From NCBI RefSeq assembly GCF_003977665.1, contig NZ_RYYV01000003.1, positions 124,001-188,000 on the forward strand: a stretch of DNA of 64,000 nucleotides, written 5' to 3'. Both the position numbers and the translations under genes were made by a program. The DNA comes from Dyella choica (GTDB lineage: Bacteria; Pseudomonadota; Gammaproteobacteria; Xanthomonadales; Rhodanobacteraceae). The notes beneath the pieces are model-generated. The model had not been told where the DNA came from. It did no database searches and worked only from the letters and a program-made list of their open reading frames with translations. Below are positions 57,362 through 64,000 of the stretch, one piece after another; the stretch's first letter is position 1; the number at the start of each line of letters is the position of its first letter.

Positions 57362-60300
57362 ACGCATGCGCCTCCTGCGCGAACAGCCGGTCCATGGCTT
57401 CGATCAAGGCGAATGGCAATCGCTCGGCGTGAACGCCATGCCCGGTCTGATCCAGGCCGCGCAGATAGAGATAAAGCACGCCGCCGACGTGGCGTTCGTA
57501 GTCGTATCCCGGCAGCCGGGCCCGCAACAGGCGATGCAAAGCCAGCGTGTAGATGGCGTATTGCAGATCGTAGCGGGCTTGCAGAGTAGCTTCGCGCATG
57601 GCGGCTGGCGTATAGGCCGCGGACGAATCACCCAGCCAGTTGGATTTGTAGTCGATCACGTAGTAGCGGCCCTGCTGCTCGACGATCAGGTCGACAAAGC
57701 CCTTGAGCATGCCGTTGATGCGATTGGACGGCAGCAAGGGACGCCGCACGCCGCCCAGAGTGTGGCGGGTAACGAGCTGATCCAGCAGTTGCGTGTCGAC
57801 TCGATGCGCCTCGAACCAGAATTCCAGTTCGGCCTGGTAGCGTCTTGCATCCGTTACCTGCGCAAGTGTCAACGTGCCGCCATCAGGCAACATCAATGGC
57901 AGCTGTAGCAAGGCAGGCAACCATTGGCTGAGGGGGGCGATCCAGGCCTGCCATCCACGGCGCTGGCATCTGCGAGCGATTTGCTGTTCGAGTTCGGTGA
58001 CATCCTTGGCGACCGCAGCGAAGCCGGTTTCGGCGATCCATTCCAGCAAGTCATGCAGGAAGGTGCCAGCCTCCGCGCCGCGTGGGAAGGCATGCATGCC
58101 GTAGTCGATGCCGGCGGTTGTCCATTCGGCGGATTCGCGCGCAGCTTCCGCAAGCACATCCTGCATGGCGGTGTCCGGCGCAGTCTGGCGCGCCAGCGCG
58201 GCCTCGCCGTGCGTGAGTGCGCTGTAGCTCGATATCCACCACGGTTCAGGCGGTGGCAGCGCATACGCGCGCGCCTGGGGTTCGGCACCCGCGCGGCGCG
58301 TAGGACGGTAGATGCGCCCACCCGGGAATGCCTCGGCCAGGTGCACCTGGATATCGCGTGAGCCGTCGCGCAACGCTTCGACGCGTGCCAGCAACTCGGC
58401 CGGCTCGATGGCTTGTTCGCCCCCCGAAAGTACGTAGCCGAAGGCAGAACGGTGCAACAAGGGTCTATTGCGATCGGCAACACAGGCCACACCCAGCCAG
58501 CACGCATGCTCGGCCCGCGTGAGCGCCACGTAGAACAGGCGCAGGTCTTCCTGCAGGCGTTCATGCTCGATGCGCTGTTGCGCCTGCGCATCGGGGGCCA
58601 AGTCGATCCAGGTTCTTCCTGCATCGTCATGCCAGGGTTGCACGCTGCCGCGCGGCGCTTCCTGGTAACGGCTGACGAAAGGCAGCATCACCACGGGATA
58701 CTGCAAACCCTTCGATTTGTGGATGGTGATGAGCTTGACCAGGTCGGCTTCGCTCTCCAGGCGCACCACTTGTTCTTCGGAGGTTTCCGCATCGCCTTCG
58801 CTGGCGCGCGTTATCTGCGAGGCCAGGTAGCGGATCAGCGCGTATTCGCCATCCAGGTTCGCCGCTGCATGCTGCAGCAGTTCCGCCAGGTGTTGCAGGT
58901 TGGTCAGTACGCGTTCTCCATCGGGCCTGGCCAGCAGGCGTGCGGGCAGGTCGAACGCATGCAGCAGGTTGTGCAGCATGGCCAACACGCCGTGCCGTTG
59001 CCACAAGGACTGCAGTTCACGAAACCTTTCGCCGCACCATTCCCAGTAGGCTTCGTCGTGGTTGAGGCGATCCAGCTCCTCCAGGCTGCGCTGCAAAGTG
59101 GCGCTGGCGAGCGCCGCGCGCATGGCGCGATCGGAGGACGGCATGGCGCAGGCCTGCAGCCACAACAGCACGTCCGGCGCCTCTTCGGCGGCGTAGACCG
59201 AATCGTTTTCCGAAAGATAGACGCTGTGCACGCCACGCTGGCGCAACGCTGTGCGAATACAGGCTGCTTCTCGCTTGCTACGCACCAACACGGCAATGTC
59301 GCGGGGACGCAACGCGGCTTGCGTGCCAGCTTCATCGATGAAATGGCAGCGTCCGGCTTGCGCGGCTTCCAGCAAATCGACAACGTATGCTGCCGCGTGA
59401 GCCGCAGCCGTTTCCATGTAGGTGCCTACACTCAACGGTTTGTCGCCGGCGAAGACTTCCAGATGGATCGGGGCGACGGGCTGGCCAGCGTGGAAGAGGC
59501 TTCGTTTTGCACCGGCGGCATCAATGGACGAGAACGGCAGGCTGCGGGCGCCGTGACCGAATGCAAACGCACCCTGCGGCCATTGGTCCGCATAGTGAAA
59601 GATCCGGTTTACCGCCGCCACCAAGGGAGAAACGGAGCGGTAATTGGTCGTGAGCGTCCAGGTCGGCGATTGCGCCTGGTCCCGCGCGGCCAGATAGGTA
59701 TGGATGTCCGCGCCGCGGAAGCCGTAGATCGCCTGCTTGGGATCGCCGATCAACAGCAGGCCGGTGCCTGGGCGGTCGGCGTAGATACGCTGGAAAATGC
59801 GCCATTGCAGCGGATCGGTATCCTGGAATTCGTCGATCAGGGCTACGGGATATTGCCCGGCGATGGTATCCGCCATCTGTGTGCCGTGTGGCCCCTGCAA
59901 CGCTGCATCGAGCTGACGCAGCATATCGTCGAAGCCGGGCTTGGCCTGGCGTTCGCGAATCTGCTCGGTACGCGTGGCGATCCAGGGCAGTGCGTGCGAA
60001 AGCAGCAAAGGGGCAAGCGGCGGTTCGGCTTTGCGGACATCTAGCAGGCTCTGGATCGCTTCGAACACGTGATGCGCGGGCGGCTCGTTGCCTTTGCTCA
60101 CCGCACTGTCGAGCTTGGTCTGGGTATAGCGTTCAAGCGTTGCCGGGTCGACGTCGGCACCGTTGGCCCACTCACGCAGGGCGGGTAGTTCGCGCTCCAG
60201 TGTCTTGGGCAGGAAGATATTGTTCTTCAGCACCTTGGCCTGCACGGCCGTGCGCAGCATCGATTCGATCGTATCGGCATCGGCTTGCCACAGTGCGCGT

Positions 60301-61004
60301 GCAGCTAGTTCGGCCAGGCGTCTCGGCGCTTGATGCCGGCGCAACGCTTCGGGTAGATCGTCAAGCTTCGGTAACGGCTGGCCCTGAACGCGCACGCGCT
60401 GCAGCGGGAGGAGCAACAAGGGGCGCACGGCACGCTGCAATGCTTGCGGATTGCGCCACTGCGTCGCCATGCAGGCTGCCTCGGCTTCCCCCAGCGGTGC
60501 GCAGTAGCTGCGCCAGTAGTCGCGTACGGCTTCGGCAAGGCGCTCGTTTTCATCGGCCACATCATCGATCGCTTCACTGCCTTCGAAGGCGTGCTGCGCC
60601 AGCATGCGCTGGCTCCAGCCATGAATGGTGTGGATAGCGGCCTCGTCCATCCATTGCGCCGCGAGATCCAATTGGCGAGCCGCTGCCGCGCGTTGGTCAG
60701 GATGCGGGTATTCGGCGATCAGCTGCAGCAGAAAATCATCGCCCTCCCGCTGCCCACGAAAGGCGGCTGCCGCGGTGGCAAGACGCTCACGTATGCGTTC
60801 GCGCAATTCGGCCGTGGCGGCACGAGTGAAGGTGACCACCAGGATCTGTGCCGGCAATTGCGCCTGCTGGCCGCCATGCCCCAGCACCAGCCGCAGATAC
60901 AACGCAGCCAGCGTCCAGGTTTTACCGGTGCCCGCGCTGGCCTCGATCAGGCGAACGCCTTGCAAGGGCAGGTGCAAGGGGTCGAGTGGCGTCATCTCGC
61001 TCAT
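57351..61004 (-). CDS. recB: exodeoxyribonuclease V subunit beta RecB
   Basis: A 1217-residue 3'-5' helicase-nuclease of RecBCD, for double-strand break repair and degradation of linear DNA. The SF1A helicase has Walker A EASAGTGKTWTLAAL (about 21-35), PVALIDEFQDTDPLQW, LLLIGDPKQAIYGFRGAD and TIHKSKGLQYPVVMLPF. The C-terminal nuclease domain has the RecB motif YVIDYKSNWLG (about 1115-1125) with the catalytic Asp and Lys. The start ATG overlaps the recC stop (ATGA). Length and order of domains match E. coli RecB. Confidence 0.97.
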   Translation of the reverse strand: MSEMTPLDPLHLPLQGVRLIEASAGTGKTWTLAALYLRLVLGHGGQQAQLPAQILVVTFTRAATAELRERIRERLATAAAAFRGQREGDDFLLQLIAEYPHPDQRAAAARQLDLAAQWMDEAAIHTIHGWSQRMLAQHAFEGSEAIDDVADENERLAEAVRDYWRSYCAPLGEAEAACMATQWRNPQALQRAVRPLLLLPLQRVRVQGQPLPKLDDLPEALRRHQAPRRLAELAARALWQADADTIESMLRTAVQAKVLKNNIFLPKTLERELPALREWANGADVDPATLERYTQTKLDSAVSKGNEPPAHHVFEAIQSLLDVRKAEPPLAPLLLSHALPWIATRTEQIRERQAKPGFDDMLRQLDAALQGPHGTQMADTIAGQYPVALIDEFQDTDPLQWRIFQRIYADRPGTGLLLIGDPKQAIYGFRGADIHTYLAARDQAQSPTWTLTTNYRSVSPLVAAVNRIFHYADQWPQGAFAFGHGARSLPFSSIDAAGAKRSLFHAGQPVAPIHLEVFAGDKPLSVGTYMETAAAHAAAYVVDLLEAAQAGRCHFIDEAGTQAALRPRDIAVLVRSKREAACIRTALRQRGVHSVYLSENDSVYAAEEAPDVLLWLQACAMPSSDRAMRAALASATLQRSLEELDRLNHDEAYWEWCGERFRELQSLWQRHGVLAMLHNLLHAFDLPARLLARPDGERVLTNLQHLAELLQHAAANLDGEYALIRYLASQITRASEGDAETSEEQVVRLESEADLVKLITIHKSKGLQYPVVMLPFVSRYQEAPRGSVQPWHDDAGRTWIDLAPDAQAQQRIEHERLQEDLRLFYVALTRAEHACWLGVACVADRNRPLLHRSAFGYVLSGGEQAIEPAELLARVEALRDGSRDIQVHLAEAFPGGRIYRPTRRAGAEPQARAYALPPPEPWWISSYSALTHGEAALARQTAPDTAMQDVLAEAARESAEWTTAGIDYGMHAFPRGAEAGTFLHDLLEWIAETGFAAVAKDVTELEQQIARRCQRRGWQAWIAPLSQWLPALLQLPLMLPDGGTLTLAQVTDARRYQAELEFWFEAHRVDTQLLDQLVTRHTLGGVRRPLLPSNRINGMLKGFVDLIVEQQGRYYVIDYKSNWLGDSSAAYTPAAMREATLQARYDLQYAIYTLALHRLLRARLPGYDYERHVGGVLYLYLRGLDQTGHGVHAERLPFALIEAMDRLFAQEAHAYVA

Positions 61005-64000
61005 GCGTCACTCTCCACGCTGGCGGCGTCGAACAGCGGGCGATACAGCGCCAGCCATTGCTCGAAGCCATCGGCATGCAGCGCGGAAAAGCTGCGCCAG
61101 GTTCGGGCCAGGCAGGGTTCGCGGTTGATTTCACCAGGCGGCGCGCCAGGCGCATCGCTGCCCTCATAGCAGGGGCGGGCCGCATCGGCCGGAATCTTTT
61201 CGTTGCGCTCCGCCAGCAGCCACGCGTAGGCGGTGCGGCGCGCAATCGGCAAGGGCTTGTGCATGCCTACTTGCCAGGCATCCAGCAGCGTGTCGAGCAA
61301 TTCGCCGGCTGCGCGGTCAGCGAGGGGCTTCAATACCACGGTAGCGTCAGAAGCCAGGAAGCGGCTGGCCATGGGGACGCCGTTCGCATTGGCAAGCAAT
61401 TGCAGCACCCACGTCTGCAGCAGTTTGTCGTAGCGAACGACTTTGCCTTGGGCTAGCTGGCCGGCCATGGGCAGCAAGCGCACGAGGCTGCCGTCATCGC
61501 CCATGCGCAGATCGTCCAGCCAGCCTTCCACGACCAGCTCACCGTGCGTATGGCGCAACTCTTGTGCGGGCACCTGCTCCGTCCAGTGGGCAAGCGATGC
61601 GCGCCAACGGCGCAGGACCCGACGCACATCGCCACCGATGGCTTCCACCGCCAGCGCACCGAATCCACCGGCCGGTGCGACGCCTTGCTGCCGCAGGAGT
61701 CGCGCAGCATCGAGCAGGGCCGCTTCGGCATCCGCATCGTCCACCGCCAGGACGCTTTGCAGCAGCGCCTGGGTGGCGGAGTGATTTTCCAGGCCCTCCA
61801 AGCCAAAGGGTTCCTCATCATCCATGCCGGCGTCGATGTCCTCGAAACGCACTTTCAAGCGCTCGCTGTAGAAGCAGGCGGCCGGCCTGGCGAGAAAACG
61901 CTGCAAGCTGCGGATATCCAACACCGGCGCCGTTTGCCAAGCCGGTAGTGGCGCCGCTTCCGCTGGAGTTCTTGCGCGGCGTGCATGCGCCCATTCCGAT
62001 GCATAAGTGAAATGCGGCGAGGCGGGATCGAAGTAGCGCTCGCTGAACGCCTGCAGCGGATGCAGGGTAGTGACGGCACCCAGCACGCCATCGCGGGATT
62101 CGGCGGCCTTGGGCAAACACCAGCCCGCGGCAAGGTAGTCCCGCAACTGGCCCACCAGGACGGACGGCGGCAGCTCGCTGTTGTCGCGCACGCTGTGTCC
62201 CACCCAGCTGATATGCAGCACATCGCGCGCCGAGAGCAAAGCTTCCAGGAACAGATAACGATCATCCTCGCGGCGCGAGCGATCCCCCGGGCGATGCTGG
62301 CCGGGGCTCGCCACCAGGTCGAAATCGGGGGGAGAAAGGCGACGGGGATAGTCGCCGTCGTTCATGCCGAGCAGGCACACCACGCGGAAGGGAACCGCGC
62401 GCATCGGCAGCAGCGTGCCGAAATTCACCGCGCCGCCCATGAAGCGTTGCGACAGCTGATGCTGGTCGATTGCCCGCAGCCAATCCTCGCTCACGATGGA
62501 AAGGGGAATGGCCTGCAAGAAATTCGCCTCCCGGCAGGCATCCAGCCAGCTGTCCAGTGCGTCTTCCAGACGGCCGATGCGCAGGGCGTCGTCTTCGTCG
62601 CCACGCGTGTCGAAGCAGTCGCGCAGCAAACGACCGAGATGCTCGCTCCATTGCACCGGTGTTGCCGGTGACGAGAACAACTGCCAGTAGCGCTCCAGCG
62701 TTTCCAGCAATTGACTCAGTGGACCGATCAATTCGGCGTCCAGGCCGCCGATTTCCGCATAGGGGGCAACGCCGTTGAGCGATGGGCCATCTCCGGTCGC
62801 ATAGCCGAGCAACATGCGGCGCAGGCCGAAGCGCCAGCTGTTCTGCTCCTCCGGCGGCAGGCCAAAAGTCTGTTTTTGGAGGCCATCCAGGCCCCAGCGA
62901 ATGCCGGCTTCGGCAATCCAGCGGCGCAGCATGGGCAGGTCGTCTTCGGCGATGCCGAAACGTCGGCGCAGCGAGGGCACGTCGAGCAGGTCCAGCACGT
63001 CGCTGGCGGTGAAGCGCGACTCGGTGAGCTTGAGCAGGCGTTCAAGTGCAGTAAGCAACGGCGATGTGCCACGGCCCGGCTGGTCGGCCACGCTGTAGGG
63101 CAAGTAGCGCGGATCGTCGATGGCTATCCGCCCGAACACCGCCCGGACGTGCGGGGCGTAGGTGCGGATATCCGGCACCATCACCATCACGTCGCGGGGA
63201 GACAGCGGCTGGCCCTCGCGCGCGGCCCGTTCGAACAGGGCGAGCAATTGGTCGTGCAGAATCTCCACCTCGCGCTGCGGGCTATGCGCAACATGAAAAT
63301 GCAGCGAGCGGGTATCGGGCAGCCGCTTGCGCAAGGCCGGATCGGCGGGCGCCGGCTCCAGTTCCAGCACGGCCTGCTGCACCTGGTGCAGCAATGAGTC
63401 GTTACCGAATTCCCGGAACAGATCGATGCTGCGCTTGATCGACGTGAAACGGTCGCGGTAGCGCTCAGGTTGGTCGAAGGCATCGAGCTGGCGAATGAAA
63501 TCGCGTCCCTGCTTGCCCCAGGCGGCGAGCAGGGGATTGGCCTGCAAATGCAGATCTTCGTAACGCGGTTCCGGCGGCAGGCCCGGCTTGTTCGCGTGGC
63601 GCCGGTGTTCGGCGCGCAGCAGCTCGCGATCCTCGATGATGTCGGCCCAATAGTGCCGGCAGGGATTGGTGACCAGCAGCAGCACCTGGCTATCGCGAGC
63701 CAATGCCGTAAGCGCCTCCAGTACCTGCGGCGGCAGCGAAGTGATGCCGAACACCACGATGCGGCGCGGGAGCGTTCCCGCCGGTCGGTCCGGCGATTGC
63801 ATTCGCTCAATGAAACGCTTGTGTACGCCCGCGCGATGGCTGTCGCGCTGCGCGGGAGGAACGTCATCGAGCAGCATCCGCCACAGCCTGGCCTGCCAGC
63901 GCTGCGCGGTCGGCAATTCCACGACGCGGTTGCGTGCCTTGTCACGCAGTACGTCGTTGCGGTGTTCCCAGTCTTCCAGCCAGTCGCCGCGGAACACTTG
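61001..64000 (-). CDS. recC: exodeoxyribonuclease V subunit gamma RecC (partial, cut by window edge)
   Basis: The Chi-recognition subunit of RecBCD, a catalytically dead SF1 helicase/nuclease fold. About 1000 residues are seen and the N-terminus lies beyond the right edge (full length is usually about 1100-1150). Recognisable segments are RIVVFGITSLPPQVLEAL, FHVAHSPQREVEILHDQLL, VMVPDIRTYAPHVRAVFG, RYLPYSVADQ, CLLGMNDGDYPR and DDRYLFLEALLSARDVLHISWVG. The C-terminal SLQRFLARPAACFYSERL is also seen. The first Met visible in frame is near 63997, but the true start is outside. It overlaps recB by 4 bases. Confidence 0.96.
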   Translation of the reverse strand, partial: QVFRGDWLEDWEHRNDVLRDKARNRVVELPTAQRWQARLWRMLLDDVPPAQRDSHRAGVHKRFIERMQSPDRPAGTLPRRIVVFGITSLPPQVLEALTALARDSQVLLLVTNPCRHYWADIIEDRELLRAEHRRHANKPGLPPEPRYEDLHLQANPLLAAWGKQGRDFIRQLDAFDQPERYRDRFTSIKRSIDLFREFGNDSLLHQVQQAVLELEPAPADPALRKRLPDTRSLHFHVAHSPQREVEILHDQLLALFERAAREGQPLSPRDVMVMVPDIRTYAPHVRAVFGRIAIDDPRYLPYSVADQPGRGTSPLLTALERLLKLTESRFTASDVLDLLDVPSLRRRFGIAEDDLPMLRRWIAEAGIRWGLDGLQKQTFGLPPEEQNSWRFGLRRMLLGYATGDGPSLNGVAPYAEIGGLDAELIGPLSQLLETLERYWQLFSSPATPVQWSEHLGRLLRDCFDTRGDEDDALRIGRLEDALDSWLDACREANFLQAIPLSIVSEDWLRAIDQHQLSQRFMGGAVNFGTLLPMRAVPFRVVCLLGMNDGDYPRRLSPPDFDLVASPGQHRPGDRSRREDDRYLFLEALLSARDVLHISWVGHSVRDNSELPPSVLVGQLRDYLAAGWCLPKAAESRDGVLGAVTTLHPLQAFSERYFDPASPHFTYASEWAHARRARTPAEAAPLPAWQTAPVLDIRSLQRFLARPAACFYSERLKVRFEDIDAGMDDEEPFGLEGLENHSATQALLQSVLAVDDADAEAALLDAARLLRQQGVAPAGGFGALAVEAIGGDVRRVLRRWRASLAHWTEQVPAQELRHTHGELVVEGWLDDLRMGDDGSLVRLLPMAGQLAQGKVVRYDKLLQTWVLQLLANANGVPMASRFLASDATVVLKPLADRAAGELLDTLLDAWQVGMHKPLPIARRTAYAWLLAERNEKIPADAARPCYEGSDAPGAPPGEINREPCLARTWRSFSALHADGFEQWLALYRPLFDAASVESDA

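Noticed and set aside
58413-60044. 543-codon plus-strand frame over recB
   Set aside because: Antisense shadow of recB; no recognisable motifs or ribosome site.
1-64000. CRISPR array, rRNA operon, insertion sequence or replication origin
   Set aside because: No regularly spaced direct repeats, no rRNA-like sequence, no transposase frames with terminal repeats and no DnaA-box cluster were noticed.

Overview
The window reads as chromosomal DNA of a GC-rich gammaproteobacterium, most likely family Rhodanobacteraceae (Dyella, Luteibacter or Rhodanobacter type). This rests on the gene repertoire (class 2 PyrD next to MurB, PilV/W/X/Y1/E order, RecC-RecB-RecD), on codon use, and on a scattered family of short palindromic intergenic repeats built on GTAGGCTGGGATG/CATCCCAGCCTAC. 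The genus is inference. Very long antisense open frames are everywhere and are shadows of the GC-rich genes.

Layout. 1-5.1 kb: a secreted M16 peptidase cut by the left edge, a YbjQ-family protein with a small membrane partner, and the lipid II flippase MurJ. 5.4-11.3 kb: an accessory, partly AT-rich segment with an exported metzincin-type metalloprotease, a HlyD adaptor, a C39-peptidase ABC exporter, a 47-residue double-glycine peptide and an exported ClpP-like serine protease. This is a peptide export locus with unusual partners. 11.4-17.3 kb: housekeeping genes on the minus strand (murB, pyrD, a methyltransferase, an SDR, an ALDH7-type dehydrogenase, tRNA-Arg). 17.5-24.6 kb: an ArsR/SRPBCC/membrane protein/GST run, an AAC(3)-I-like acetyltransferase, small envelope proteins, an AraC regulator with an EamA transporter, and a zinc-ribbon protein.

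25-33 kb: a 1701-residue exported Rhs/YD-repeat protein with a beta-propeller-like front end and a C-terminal domain carrying a His-Gly...Ser-Cys signature like clan CD (caspase-like) peptidases. It is followed by AT-richer small exported or membrane genes, the first of which is the best immunity candidate. 33-38.5 kb: a variable region with two-component parts (a LuxR-type regulator and a pseudo-receiver/HPt protein), an Xre regulator with an inverted-repeat operator, small hypotheticals, and a PD-(D/E)XK-like protein whose reading frame has run into the remains of a broken SRAP (YedK/HMCES-type) gene. The region ends at tRNA-Thr.

38.7-43.9 kb: a minor-pilin operon pilV-pilW-pilX-pilY1-pilE with a short PilY1, followed by an arylamine N-acetyltransferase. 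45-53 kb: a complete chaperone-usher fimbrial operon (pilin, chaperone, usher with a C-terminal extension, then two adhesin-like paralogues separated by two minor pilins). 53.7-55.3 kb: a degenerate FkbM-like protein and a NarL/FixJ response regulator. 55.4-64 kb: recD, recB and recC (recC cut by the right edge).

The strongest candidates for something undescribed are the double-glycine peptide locus at 5.4-11.3 kb and the Rhs protein with its caspase-like tip and putative Sel1-like immunity partner at 25.1-30.6 kb.
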